From Agarophyton chilense (lineage: Eukaryota; Rhodophyta; Florideophyceae; Gracilariales; Gracilariaceae): a stretch of DNA of 64,000 nt. Where the stretch lies: positions 558,001-622,000 of the forward strand of contig JARGXX010000129.1 of assembly GCA_030374765.1 (NCBI GenBank), written 5' to 3'. The notes beneath the pieces were generated by a model. The model was not told where the DNA came from. It did not search any database and saw only the letters and a program-made list of their open reading frames with translations. Shown here one piece after another: positions 27,920 through 38,121 of the stretch. Within the stretch, counting starts at the first letter, position 1. Every line of letters starts with the position of its first letter. The position numbers and the translations under genes were made by a program.

Positions 27920-29343
27920 AGATGATCGGGCTGCCAATTACCTACCTAGTACACTCCCTTCACAAAGTTTCCAGCCAATAGATGTGTTCCTAAAGGGCTC
28001 TGGTTTTCCTTTATATTTGTCATCGAGATGGAGCGCACAGAGGTAATGAAGGAGGCTAGAGAGCGTTTGCACCAATCAACTTCGATGCGCCACGCAGTTT
28101 ATTCGATCGTTTTGTCTTTACAATCATGACGCCAAATTTTATAGGGTGAAGTACAACATAAATACAATTTTCATGTCATTAGACTTCCTAGATCTGCTCG
28201 CTCTAGTATGGTGGCCAAGGAATAGAAAAGTTGTAATCATCACAAAAACGTACAAAAAGTATAATGTACCAGCCTGAGGTTATTACAAAGAAGAAAAAAT
28301 TTTCGATTTGTGCTCCACAGAAAGTGTAGCTTTTTACAACAGGAGCGATAGCTGACCGAGTCCTTTACCACAGACATTAGTTTTCTATTACAGAGCTAAA
28401 GGAGAACTATTAAGGTATGTTTCTTCTCAACAAAGGGCGAGGAATATGAATACTATGTCTAATTAATTCTTTGAAGCTTCTGTGTAGCGAAATATATAGA
28501 CCCCAGAAAAGAAGTTGTTACATGGGATTCGCTGAACTTATTCTCTTTGCTGCAAACAGGTGTCCTTTTGGCAGTTGGCAGTCACCAAAAATAGTAAAAA
28601 CAAACGTCTTGGGACCGTCCTCTTTCAACACTTCGAAATAAAATGGTTGATTTCGTTTAACATCTTTGGTCTACAGCAGCACCATGGTCTCGTTTCAATA
28701 TAGTTCAAGTCAAGTGGATACATGATGATACTGGGATTTGAAAAGTGGGTCAAGTGTCACCATGATTTGGTAAGTTCGGTGCAAGCCTCAAGTTTTATTG
28801 GAACAGCGTCCTTTCAGCTTCTCCTGAAGAAACGAGCATTTCCAGATGCTTTAAAACGCATTGGAACAAAGATTTACGTTATTCTTCGACAGTCAGCGGG
28901 ATAAATACTGTATACCCTTCGTCTATGTATATATTCTGGTACTGTAGATGCCGTGGATACCAACGGCACGTGTATCCATGACCATATTCTGATCACTTAC
29001 CTCGCACGTCTCCATTCAAGCCTTGCTGTCCACCACCCATACACATCTTCACTCTCACCACAAAATCTGTGGTGAAGAGCTCATTCTTTCTTTCAAATGT
29101 TTTCAGCGAAAAATTCGAGACGATTCGCAGTGGATCATGATGTGAAGTTCAGTTTACGGTTTTATAACCCTTTGCCCTTCGTAATTCCTTCTTCGTTCTG
29201 TGTAAAGCGAGAAAGAGGAGGTCAATCGCTGAAGATTAGATTGCCAGGAAGCGAATGATTCTTTTTCCTTCGCACCAAGTGTAACTTTATTAATCGTGTA
29301 CAAACGTTCGCGCGAATATATAAAACGCAACCTTCCAAGAATA
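27920..29343. other. gene-poor region, 1.4 kb
   Basis: AT-rich DNA with no supported gene. A TATATAAAA stretch at 29317-29325 lies just before the next gene. Confidence 0.4.
29317..29325 (+). promoter_or_regulatory. TATA-like element close to the parvulin-rhodanese start
   Basis: TATATAAAA lies only 19 nt before the first ATG of the parvulin-rhodanese frame. If it works as a TATA box, transcription would start near or inside the first codons and the protein would begin at a later Met (29464). Confidence 0.3.
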
Positions 29344-30138
29344 ATGATACCTGCGTTTACTCCAGCTATCCCTTTGTGCGTTGGATATTCATCTCGCATC
29401 TCACGCCAATTAGCACGAAAAGCGTACATTACCAAGAGTGGCATTAGAACGACGCGAACAAGAATGTGTACAAGCAACTCATCGAATGCTGCCGTCAACA
29501 AACCGACCATGGTGCGAGCCAGACATATCCTGGTTGAAAGCGAAGAAATGGTTGACGCAATTAAGCAGCAGATAGATGACGGAAAAGGAAATTTTGCGGA
29601 ACTCGCAGGGCTTGTTAGTACTTGTTCATCGAAAGCCCGTGGTGGAGATCTCGGCTGGTTCGGGCGAAATACAATGGTCAAGCAATTCGAGGAAGCGGCG
29701 TTTTCGAATCCGCCGGGGTCAATTGTAAAGGTAAATAGTGAATTCGGATGGCACCTCGTCAAAGTCGAGGATCATGGTGTGGCTTCAAGGGCCATCACTG
29801 TTGACGAATATGAGAGAAGATTTGGAGAGAGCGGCTCTGACGACCCGTCAAGCGTTCAACTTATTGACTGCAGAGAAGTGGGAGAACTTGAATTGGCCAG
29901 ACTGCCCAACTTCCTGAACTTACCGATGGGAGAGTACGGGTCATGGGCTGAAGAATTTGAAAGCGGTGAGCTGGGGTTGGAAAAGGGAAAAGAAACCATT
30001 GTCATGTGTCATCACGGAGTTCGCTCTGCGAATTTCTGCTCTTTTCTCTCACAGCAAGGCTTCACCAACGTTAGAAATTTGATCGGGGGAATAGATGCGT
30101 ACTCGAGAAAGATTAGCTCTTCAGTTCCTCAATACTAG
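29344..30138 (+). CDS. parvulin prolyl isomerase fused to a rhodanese domain, plastid type
   Basis: 264 residues from the ATG at 29344. Residues 1-50 are rich in Ser, Thr, Arg and Lys with almost no acid, typical of a plastid transit peptide. A parvulin domain spans about 56-150 (VRARHILVESEE, CSSKARGGDLGWFGR, FGWHLVKVED) without the basic phosphate-binding loop. A rhodanese domain follows at about 160-260 with the active-site loop C222-H-H-G-V-R. This exact fusion is known from plants as a plastid protein (Arabidopsis At5g19370 type) and from cyanobacteria-related lineages. The domains may isomerise proline and move sulfur or sense redox; the substrate is unknown. A later in-frame ATG at 29464 would give a form without the leader. 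Confidence 0.88.
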   Translation: MIPAFTPAIPLCVGYSSRISRQLARKAYITKSGIRTTRTRMCTSNSSNAAVNKPTMVRARHILVESEEMVDAIKQQIDDGKGNFAELAGLVSTCSSKARGGDLGWFGRNTMVKQFEEAAFSNPPGSIVKVNSEFGWHLVKVEDHGVASRAITVDEYERRFGESGSDDPSSVQLIDCREVGELELARLPNFLNLPMGEYGSWAEEFESGELGLEKGKETIVMCHHGVRSANFCSFLSQQGFTNVRNLIGGIDAYSRKISSSVPQY

Positions 30139-30869
30139 AGGTCAAAGGGAACAAACCGCTTCTTCAACTTATTTACCGCCGTGCCCTGTGTGTCAAAGTT
30201 TCCCGTAGTTACTCTGCTCTATAGTTTGGATTGATAGAGATCATATCGCGTTTGAATGCATAAAAAGGCCGGGCCCATAATGCAGATACGAAATTCCGGC
30301 TTTCAATGAAATTGTCCCTCGTGCACCCAAACCGTGACGAATAAATAGTTCGACGGCAAACACCATGGCGTTGTTGGTTTGAAGGAGCATAGTCTATGCC
30401 AATAGATCCGAACGCGTTTCGAACATGTGTGTAGAAGAGCAATTGGCTGTATCATCAGAACGCATCCCTCTTCGAAATGTTCCGCCAGAATTACGAGAAG
30501 TAGGATGAATAACAGACCTTGGTACAAATCGATCAAACATTTTCTAGCGTTCTCGAGTCACCATCATGACTCTTTTAGGCACCTTTCTCAAGATAGACCT
30601 CTTCTGATCCACCTGCAGAGTATACGTTCCTTCTCGGATTTAGGTTTCTTCCTGTACTCGAGCACACCACACCACAAAAATACGACGATATATAGTAAAA
30701 ACGTTCAAACTTGGAAAAGGGCAGACATAAAATATCTTCTCCTGATGATACGTTTATCGAGCGGAAAGTTCGTACGTGCTACTCAGAGCTATATGTCTCC
30801 GTGACTTGGCTTTGAAGTGACAATAGGTGTGCTCGTAGACAATATTTACATTAATACAAGATGGAATTC
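30139..30869. other. intergenic region between convergent genes
   Basis: 731 bp between the 3' ends of the parvulin-rhodanese and SNF2 genes. Nothing recognisable was found on either strand. Confidence 0.4.
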
Positions 30870-33800
30870 CTATCTCCGAACTCTTGCCCTCGCCGAAAAT
30901 GCGGAGAGCAGAGCTGCCCCAGACTTCTCGCCGCCCTTCTTAGATGTAACACGGGCCTCATTGGTTCGTGGTTTTGCGAGAGGTGGGTTTCGTGAAACTT
31001 CCAGAGAGGAAGCCTTTTTAATGTCTGTCTTTGGTTGACTTTTTGAATTCTTAATCGTACGCCTTCTCTTAATCGGTGTTTCCATCTCACTGCCATCATC
31101 ACTCTCCTCATCTAACTTCAAGAGGTCCTTACTTCCAGCTTCGTCAAAGTTGACCCCGACAGGACCCTCGGGGTTGATGCCAGAATCTCGATTTCCTCTT
31201 GACTGTCCCATAACTTGATTACTGCGCTTTCGACTACTCGTCGAACTTACTACAAATTTGTTACTAGCACCACCTTGTTGGAGAACCAGGTCAGTATCAA
31301 ACTGAGACTCAGAAATTTTCATGCGTTCGCCAGCTTCGCATTCGCCTTCATCGGCTTCACTGCCGGGGTTTTCACTCCCACCGGAGGAATCTTGGTCTAT
31401 GCCTTTGTCCAAATCAACGTCTAAAGAACACACAACCGATTCACCAAGGACATCGACGTTTTGGCTGTCTTCTTCATGGGGCTTTTCCATCTGTTCCGCA
31501 GAAGAGCTTCCGTGTGTCTTTGTTATAGGAGCAGGAACTTGTTCCTTGTCCTTCAAGGAGACCTGATTCGCTCTTTCAACACGGTAGTCATCAGGTTGAC
31601 TGTCTGTGCCTATGAACTGTTCATTTTCCCCCATTTGGAGCATCGCTTCCATGCTGCCTACCTGATTTACGCGAATAAGCCAATCCTCTTTGGTGTTGTC
31701 CAGGATCGCACTGCTGACCTGTGACTTGGAAATGGATGTGTTCCAGACATAGTGCTCTATAGTGTTCTCAACGACAAGTCTGACAATATCTACGCTTCGT
31801 CTCTGACCTAATCGATGAGCTCGGTCTCCCGCTTGCAAATCAAGGGTAGGATTCCAGCACGGTTCAAAGATGAGGACTCTGTCTGCTCCGCTTATGTTGA
31901 GACCAGTTCCACCCGCTTTCTTGGAAATGAAAAATATTGAACGAAACGTGCTTGCATTAAACCGATCTACTGCGACCTGCCTGTGTCCATTTTTCACACT
32001 TCCATCTATCACTTCAAAGTGTAGACAATTATTTGTTGCCCATCTCTGCAAGATATCGCCCAGGCGGAGACTCTCGTAGAAGATAATGGTTTTGTGTCCT
32101 TGTGCCTCGTACGACTTCAAAAGTTGTAACGCGACGTTCAGCTTACAAGATGCATGGGCTTTTCTTTCGAGGGTAGCAGGTGGTTTATCCAGAACGCCTT
32201 CAAAACCTTCAACATAGTACTCAAATAGTTCTTTTCGCGCGGCTTTCTTATCAGGATCTTGTTCGTCCTCTTCTGGCAAAACAAGCAACGCATGTGTGGC
32301 AATTGCTCGGGAGATATGTTGCAGGTAGAAAGAAAGACAGTTTGGACATCTTTGACACTCACGCGAATTCTTGTGATGCATCTTCCAAATTGGCGCGTTC
32401 TCTAAGTCGTCTTCCGTGACAGGATAGCGGTGACAACAGTCCCTTGATGAAACCGCGCTCCCACAATCACAAGGACGGTTGGAATCACGTAAAAGTTTAA
32501 CATCATAGCTGCTTTGAAACCTTTGATACATATGAGCTTGTAATCCGTCACGCTTCATGCGCATGAACACACAGTAGTCCGTCTTGGAAGGAAGCTCTTT
32601 TTGGATGATGGATTTCGGGCGTCTTACCATATGCTTAGCGAGAAGTGCACGGAGTTCAGTAATTCGGCCATTCGCTCTTTCGCGCATGTACGGAGACGCA
32701 TCCTTCTTTGTGCCTCTGTTGATAATATCAATAAAGTGCTTCCGAAAGGTTGGATATGCCAGCCAAAACGACGAAGGGACCACCAGACTCATGACGTTCC
32801 ACAACTCTTTTAGTCGGTTCTGCACGGCAGTACCAGTGAGACCATACATGACTCTCTTCGGAATTTGGACCAAGGACTTGTATATCTTGGTGTTGCAGTT
32901 TTTGGCCATGTGTATCTCATCGACAATCACAACATCCCACTTCCACGGGCTGCCGTCATTGGTGGGGCGGGAGAAGAAACTGTCACCATGCACAGCAACA
33001 GGATTATCTCCGGCGATGAGAACGTCTATGGTTCCATGCTTAAGAGCGCGAGATATTTGAGGTTGCGATAGCCTGTCGTAAAGCCTGACTTTAAAAGGTG
33101 TCCAAGTTTCAAACTCCCTCTTCCAGTTTTCCTTCACCGAAAGTGGAGCAACAATAAGAATTCTAGGAGCGGGTTGGTTATTTTGCTTTGCACGCTGCTC
33201 TCGATCCCAGATACCAAACGCGGCACCAAGGAAGCACACAGCCTGCACGGTCTTTCCCAAACCCATGGCATCGGCTAGCAAGCCACCACGGTCTCTCTCA
33301 TACAGACGATAGAGAAAAGTGACGCCATCAATCTGAAAGGAGCTTAGAAATCGACAGATACAAGCAGGCAACACTCCAAAAGAGCCGCAAGACGCCCCAC
33401 GATTCGACAGCTGCAGATGACGCGCAGCCACCGAGTCAAACTTGACAGCATTCAGCTTCGGAAAGCCGTGGCCCAAACAGAGCGCACGCGCGCGATGAGA
33501 GGCTGTCTGAGCGGCATGGTCAGCCTCCCAGCCATCTATACCACGTTCATCGACATGTGCCACGCGCGGCTGCGGCGCAGACACAAATGAATCTTCCAGA
33601 GCACACACTCGCTGCAACGCGGCTGGGGAGGGCGGCGGAACGGTGTCCGCACCAGAAGAAGCGGAGGACTCAGCAGGCACAGCCACCGCGGTGTGCGGGC
33701 GCGAACGCGACGGCGACGTCACACGACTGCACGCAACCGACCGCGGGCGAGCATCTGAAAGGCGGGGGGGCGAAGCGGGCTGCGCCGGAGGCGTGTCGGG

Positions 33801-33998
33801 CTCAATGGTATCCGCATCGGACGCGGCGTACGAGGAGGGTGAATGCGGGGCGGGGTGCGAAGAGGGGGGCGGCGAAGAGGGGGGCGGCGAGCGGGTGGAC
33901 TCGGAGGAAGTGAGCGACGCGGACGGCGACAAGGCCGGTGGCGAGGCGCGCGCAGCGTAGAGCTGGCGGAACAGTGCGCGTCGCTGCTCGTCGTCCAT
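30870..33998 (-). CDS. SNF2-family DNA-dependent ATPase, ERCC6L2/Rad26-like
   Basis: 1042 residues from the ATG at 33996-33998 (MDDEQRRALFRQLYAARA). The frame continues upstream but in promoter-like sequence. Residues 1-200 are Ser/Pro-rich. The first RecA lobe has the Walker A-type DAMGLGKTVQ at about 243, ILIVAPLSVKENWKREFETW, and VVIVDEIHMAKN, where DEIH replaces the usual DEAH. Lobe 2 has TIIFYESLRLGD, AGGTGLNISGADRVLIFEP and QAGDRAHRLGQRR. Between the lobes, at about residues 505-555, is a cysteine/histidine cluster (CDCG, CCHR, CQRCPNC) that could bind zinc. The C-terminal 300 residues are acidic then basic and disordered, with a nuclear-type signal (KRRR). Related proteins act in transcription-coupled or double-strand-break repair. 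Confidence 0.88.
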   Translation of the reverse strand: MDDEQRRALFRQLYAARASPPALSPSASLTSSESTRSPPPSSPPPSSHPAPHSPSSYAASDADTIEPDTPPAQPASPPRLSDARPRSVACSRVTSPSRSRPHTAVAVPAESSASSGADTVPPPSPAALQRVCALEDSFVSAPQPRVAHVDERGIDGWEADHAAQTASHRARALCLGHGFPKLNAVKFDSVAARHLQLSNRGASCGSFGVLPACICRFLSSFQIDGVTFLYRLYERDRGGLLADAMGLGKTVQAVCFLGAAFGIWDREQRAKQNNQPAPRILIVAPLSVKENWKREFETWTPFKVRLYDRLSQPQISRALKHGTIDVLIAGDNPVAVHGDSFFSRPTNDGSPWKWDVVIVDEIHMAKNCNTKIYKSLVQIPKRVMYGLTGTAVQNRLKELWNVMSLVVPSSFWLAYPTFRKHFIDIINRGTKKDASPYMRERANGRITELRALLAKHMVRRPKSIIQKELPSKTDYCVFMRMKRDGLQAHMYQRFQSSYDVKLLRDSNRPCDCGSAVSSRDCCHRYPVTEDDLENAPIWKMHHKNSRECQRCPNCLSFYLQHISRAIATHALLVLPEEDEQDPDKKAARKELFEYYVEGFEGVLDKPPATLERKAHASCKLNVALQLLKSYEAQGHKTIIFYESLRLGDILQRWATNNCLHFEVIDGSVKNGHRQVAVDRFNASTFRSIFFISKKAGGTGLNISGADRVLIFEPCWNPTLDLQAGDRAHRLGQRRSVDIVRLVVENTIEHYVWNTSISKSQVSSAILDNTKEDWLIRVNQVGSMEAMLQMGENEQFIGTDSQPDDYRVERANQVSLKDKEQVPAPITKTHGSSSAEQMEKPHEEDSQNVDVLGESVVCSLDVDLDKGIDQDSSGGSENPGSEADEGECEAGERMKISESQFDTDLVLQQGGASNKFVVSSTSSRKRSNQVMGQSRGNRDSGINPEGPVGVNFDEAGSKDLLKLDEESDDGSEMETPIKRRRTIKNSKSQPKTDIKKASSLEVSRNPPLAKPRTNEARVTSKKGGEKSGAALLSAFSARARVRR

Positions 33999-34122
33999 GG
34001 CGCTGACGGCGCGCGGAGACGATGCGCTGTCAATGCGCGTTGCGCGAGGCGCGATGCGAGCGCGGGCCGCCGCACGGCGCTTGGCTGTGCATGTCTCGCA
34101 GCCAGCGCCGTGCATACGTTCC

Positions 34123-34194
34123 CACGTGCACACGTGCACACGTGCACACGTTCAGCAGGTCTCTCTTTCGCCGCTTTCCTATGCTTTCCACGTG
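34123..34194. promoter_or_regulatory. cluster of four CACGTG (E-box/G-box) sites
   Basis: Positions 34123-34128, 34131-34136, 34139-34144 and 34189-34194. The first three form a tandem 8-bp repeat CACGTGCA. Confidence 0.55.
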
Positions 34195-34605
34195 CAGCCA
34201 ATGGGCGCGCGTCTGCGGCGCGTGGTGATAACGGACTTGGTTCGTTGTCAAGCCGCCGGGCATGCCGTCATTGTAGCAGTGCTGCTTCCTTTTTGCAATA
34301 TCGTACCTCGCTGGTTCCTTCTTCCGTTCCATCACAATCGCTTCGAGGAGGAAACGCTGGTAGCGCAGCAGTAGGAAAGGCCCTCGACGCACACGCTGCG
34401 CGATTCCATTGGAGCGTGTCGCGTGGCAGCGGCACCACAGTGTCCAAGCAATTCCTTTAGAGGAACAGTGGTGTTTCAACGGCTATCAGCGTGACCATGG
34501 TCGGCGGCGCACGTGTGCTTCAAGCGCGGATACGTCCAATCACCGCCTCGCAATTGGTCGTCGAAATCAAATCCAGGTGCAACATGCTATCGTCACAGTT
34601 GTTCT

Positions 34606-34644
34606 GTCACAGCCAGCCGTCACAGCCAGCCGTCACAGCCAGCC
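34606..34644. repeat. 13-bp tandem repeat, three copies
   Basis: gtcacagccagcc occurs three times without change directly upstream of the AIF-like gene. Confidence 0.9.
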
Positions 34645-34714
34645 GTCGTTTCTTAACCGTGCTGCTCCTTGGTAAGATTCCTCTTCTTCCATCTCTCCTC
34701 GGACGCATTTCGAG

Positions 34715-35851
34715 ATGCGTGTCATAGTCATCGGTGGTGGAGTTGGGGGGCTTGCTGCCCTTCATGCCATTCACAAAAAGGTTGCCAACGACACCAGTGT
34801 CTCAATCACATTAGTCGAACCGAAGTCTTTCATCGAAGTACCATGGGCTACCATCCGTGCCATGTTTGACGTGCGGATCGCCAACGACTCCACAATTCCA
34901 ATGTCCACCTTCCTTAAGAAACATATCGGTATCACTCATGTACAAGCCAAAGTGAAAACCCTTGAGAAAACTGCTGTTGTGCTCGACGATTCGCAACGGC
35001 TTGACTTTGATGTTTGTCTCGTTGCTGTTGGTGCCTCAACCGTGGTCAGCTTCCTAGACCCTCTCAGTTCACCTTCGTCCTTAGAGCCAGAACAGCAGAG
35101 TGTGAAGGGCAGACGAGCTGCAATGGAAGCGTCTGGCAAGCATTTGTTGAGTGCAAAGTCTGTGTTGGTTGTAGGAGGCGGTGCCATCGGAACTGAGATT
35201 GCATCCGATATTGCTGCTTTTGGTGCTCTTCAACCTTCCAAACCATCTGTGACGCTCGTTCACTCTCGAGAACATCTAATTCCCGAATTTAACTCCAACA
35301 GCGCTGCAAAAATTCTCAAAATGCTGCAGGACCTTGGAATAACCGTTCATCTCAATGACAAGGCCATTGAAAAGGATGGAAAGTGGGTCCTAGATACTTC
35401 TGGGCAACAAATCGAAGCCGACACTGTCATCAGGGCTGTCGGAATCTTCCCCAAAAATGATTTCATGCAGAGTAACTTCTCACAAGCGCTCGATGACAAG
35501 GGCTGGATCACTGTGGACAACTATTACAGAGTGCCCGGTGGCGAGGGTAGGATTTTCGCCGTGGGCGATTGCTGCACTGCCTTGCACAAAAGCGGTATTG
35601 ATGCTATGGCAAGCAAATCGGCCATTGCTACCAACATCTCCAAGACGATTCAAGCGCTTAGACAGAACAAGAGTCTCGACTCACTGACAAAGCTGGCCTC
35701 CAAAGTTGGAGGACCTCCTTTGTTTTTTGTCACAGCGGGGCCGCAAAAAGGCGTGGCTCAGACACCGCTCGGTTCAATAACGTGGGGACTTCCTGCCTTT
35801 AAGAACAAGACAATGTTCATCTTTCGTCTGAAAAGCGAAATCGGCATCTAA
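34715..35851 (+). CDS. AIF/FSP1-like FAD-dependent NAD(P)H oxidoreductase
   Basis: 378 residues from the ATG at 34715, the length of FSP1/AMID proteins (373). It opens with the FAD Rossmann motif VIVIGGGVGGLAAL. Then PKSFIEVPWATIRAMFD resembles the family's flavin region. A second Rossmann motif for NAD(P)H is SVLVVGGGAIGTEIASDIA at about residue 150, and RIFAVGDCC near residue 284 is the FAD-closing motif. These enzymes pass electrons from NAD(P)H to quinones; FSP1 protects membranes from lipid peroxidation. The N-terminus lacks both a clear transit peptide and the myristoylation glycine of animal FSP1, so it is probably soluble or loosely bound. Shares a promoter region with the SNF2 gene. 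Confidence 0.85.
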   Translation: MRVIVIGGGVGGLAALHAIHKKVANDTSVSITLVEPKSFIEVPWATIRAMFDVRIANDSTIPMSTFLKKHIGITHVQAKVKTLEKTAVVLDDSQRLDFDVCLVAVGASTVVSFLDPLSSPSSLEPEQQSVKGRRAAMEASGKHLLSAKSVLVVGGGAIGTEIASDIAAFGALQPSKPSVTLVHSREHLIPEFNSNSAAKILKMLQDLGITVHLNDKAIEKDGKWVLDTSGQQIEADTVIRAVGIFPKNDFMQSNFSQALDDKGWITVDNYYRVPGGEGRIFAVGDCCTALHKSGIDAMASKSAIATNISKTIQALRQNKSLDSLTKLASKVGGPPLFFVTAGPQKGVAQTPLGSITWGLPAFKNKTMFIFRLKSEIGI

Positions 35852-36029
35852 TTGCTTGCAAATCAGTTCTGCATTTGCCATAGCAACGGTTTTCACGGTT
35901 TCAAAGCCCGCTATGTCATTATAGGCGTTGAGATATCACTTCGAAGTCATTTGAAACCCTTATCGATCTAAATGATGTTGCAAGCTCATTTAGATAGCAT
36001 GACATAATACAGCATAAACAAACATGGAA

Positions 36030-36650
36030 TCAACGGACTCTTAACACTGTCACATCAATCACTATGTCAGGTTTGTACACGCGATCAGGATTAAGATAGA
36101 TGTTCTTGAAGCGTTGAAATTCCGCAAAGCCTTTTGGAAGAGGACGGTCGTTAGCGTTTCGATAGCCGATAGTGCTCGGTATCAATAAGCGTCTCTTCCC
36201 GCCAACGCGCATACCTAATACTCCTTCCTCCATTCCAGAAATAACATCCTTGCTTCCCATGCGAAAAGTGAACGGTTCACGATCGTATGTACTATCAATG
36301 CGCCATCCATTTCGTGCGCCAGTAGTTCCGAGAGTGTAATGTACTGTGACAACTGATGTGGACCCGACTGAAGGCTTATCTTCCTCTGGTAGGATGAAGT
36401 CATAATATTGTAAACCAGTTTGAGTTCTTTCAATTTCGCTACCCGCGGAAGGGTCAGCTACACGTACAGCAGCGCTCGATGCCGGTGTTTGGAGCATCAT
36501 TAACCCACAGACTTGCAACAAGGCTCTTCGTGTGATTGCAGAAGTCGGCCTTGGCGCTTTCTCTGTCGCCATCGTGGTCAACACTACCGTGCGAGGTTTG
36601 TGAAATGTTGGTAAATTGTGAGCCACGAAGAGAAACTTCTTGGATCCCAT
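36030..36650 (-). CDS. FKBP-type prolyl isomerase, probably thylakoid lumen
   Basis: 206 residues from the ATG at 36648-36650; an ATG 50 codons further upstream keeps the frame and would lengthen the leader to 256 residues. Before the FKBP domain there is a twin-arginine signal, ITRRALLQVCGLMMLQTP, ending in an A-x-A-like cleavage region (ASSAAV), preceded by a transit-like segment. That arrangement sends proteins through the Tat pathway into the thylakoid lumen. The FKBP domain has VVTVHYTLGTT, FTFRMGSKDVISGMEEGVLG and KRRLLIPSTIGYRN, and ends in a V-I-D-V-T-V-L strand. It is extended before the last strand (FQRFKNIYLNPDRVYKPD) as in several plastid FKBPs. Some active-site aromatic positions differ from human FKBP12, so isomerase activity may be weak. 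Confidence 0.86.
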   Translation of the reverse strand: MGSKKFLFVAHNLPTFHKPRTVVLTTMATEKAPRPTSAITRRALLQVCGLMMLQTPASSAAVRVADPSAGSEIERTQTGLQYYDFILPEEDKPSVGSTSVVTVHYTLGTTGARNGWRIDSTYDREPFTFRMGSKDVISGMEEGVLGMRVGGKRRLLIPSTIGYRNANDRPLPKGFAEFQRFKNIYLNPDRVYKPDIVIDVTVLRVR

Positions 36651-37120
36651 CCTTCGCGATTGGAAAGTTGAATATGAACGAATGATGGATTTATTGCACT
36701 CTTTACTACGGATCCTACCACAACACACCCTTGAGCGCACTGAGATGATAGTCGCGGGAGGGTGGAGATTGAAACCTCGCCCACAAATTTCACCTGGCAT
36801 GGGCTGGCCCGAGATAAAATTTTCATTCCATAGCCCGGAACTTGGGAGAAGCAGCGCATATAGAGTTCACAAGAGTCAAGATGATTATGTTTGTTTCGTT
36901 AGCCATCCAGCGGTTGATAAGGGTCAAAGGTATACCACGTTTGTTTCTATCAAATTGGGGAGACCAGATAGTTACACTAAACTGCGGATTTACATCTTCA
37001 CATCTCTCGCTACAAATCGGCATACTGGGCGTCGCTCATCGATGCTCCTTACGAATTTGTTTTCTATTTCTTTTAGGAAAATTAACTGGGTTTATCTGCA
37101 TGACACATGTGTTGTTTACG

Positions 37121-37142
37121 TCTCTCTCTCTCTCTCTCTCTC
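37121..37142. repeat. TC dinucleotide microsatellite
   Basis: Eleven uninterrupted TC units. Confidence 0.9.
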
Positions 37143-38098
37143 TTTACGGGCACACTTGTCTAATTCCTACGTAGTGCAGAGGCCAGTAAATAACCTCTCA
37201 TGGTAACTATCATCAACCGAAGCCAGCACAGCCGAAACTAGATACATGAGGATAACGAACTTGCTTCGTCCGATCTTAAATGCCCAGGAAAGAGGTACCA
37301 ACGATGACTCTAAACCTCGTAAACACTCCGAAGAGAATGTAGAGTGATCACGCAGACTTCGACAGCCGTTTTGATACCTTAGGAATCGTGCATTGTTTTC
37401 ATCACGAAAGACGAGAAAACAGAAAAACATCCTTCGATGTTTCTTTACTGATTTCGAAGCCTTGGTCGCCCTGCCACGTACCAAGCTGATGGTGAAGCAG
37501 GTATCCATTTCCCAAAGCAATTGAAGGAACGAGAATGTATCTTTATTGGCAATTACGACAAATTGACGACGACAACGCAAGCGATATCAAACTGTAAAAG
37601 ACGACAGAATGCTGCCTGCCGTCGCATCACACTGTTGTTACATCGGCGTTGCCCACGATTGACTTAGGTCATGCGCCGGCCTGTCTTTTCCTGCAACCGT
37701 CCCTCCTATCCACATGGCAACAGACATTTCATAGGACTCATGATGACGTTCTGGGAGTAATTGCTAGCAATTGCCAACCCCTGTGTGAGGTCACCACAAG
37801 CATCGCTGTGCACGTTTTGTTGTCTGGTCAGACGCTTTTGTACCCTTTGTAGCCCAGTCGTCTATCACAGATCAGAATGCTGTCGCCACTGTGTCCAAAA
37901 TAAAAAATTCTAAAAGTTTTAATCCAGAAAAATATTCGAGAGCCACATTGTGATCCGACAAAACCAAGTTACAGCACATACACAAACGTCTGACGCCGGC
38001 GAATCAGCAACGATGTCAAAAACCCCACTGATCACTCGCCTGCCTTTCGTTCTCGCGATCGTCGAAATCATTGAGGTCTCTGAATTTACTATCGTAAG

Positions 38099-38121
38099 TG
38101 TGGTAGAAGTTTTCTACCACA
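38099..38121. other. perfect 10-bp inverted repeat
   Basis: tgtggtagaa and ttctaccaca are separated by 3 nt, about 180 bp upstream of the ETF-beta ATG. It could be a dimeric protein binding site or a hairpin in the leader. Confidence 0.55.

Larger units (their letters stand above)
33999..34714. promoter_or_regulatory. divergent promoter of the SNF2 and AIF-like genes with clustered CACGTG
   Basis: 716 bp between divergent genes. Four CACGTG sites lie at 34123, 34131, 34139 and 34189, the first three spaced exactly 8 bp by a CACGTGCA repeat. Three 13-bp direct repeats (gtcacagccagcc) lie at 34606-34644, about 70 bp before the AIF-like ATG. CACGTG is bound by bHLH and bZIP factors in plants and animals; which factor acts here is unknown. 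Confidence 0.5.

Noticed and set aside
37167-37580. Minus-strand 137-codon frame in gene-poor DNA
   Set aside because: No family, no promoter context and no coding bias that I can see; could not be supported.
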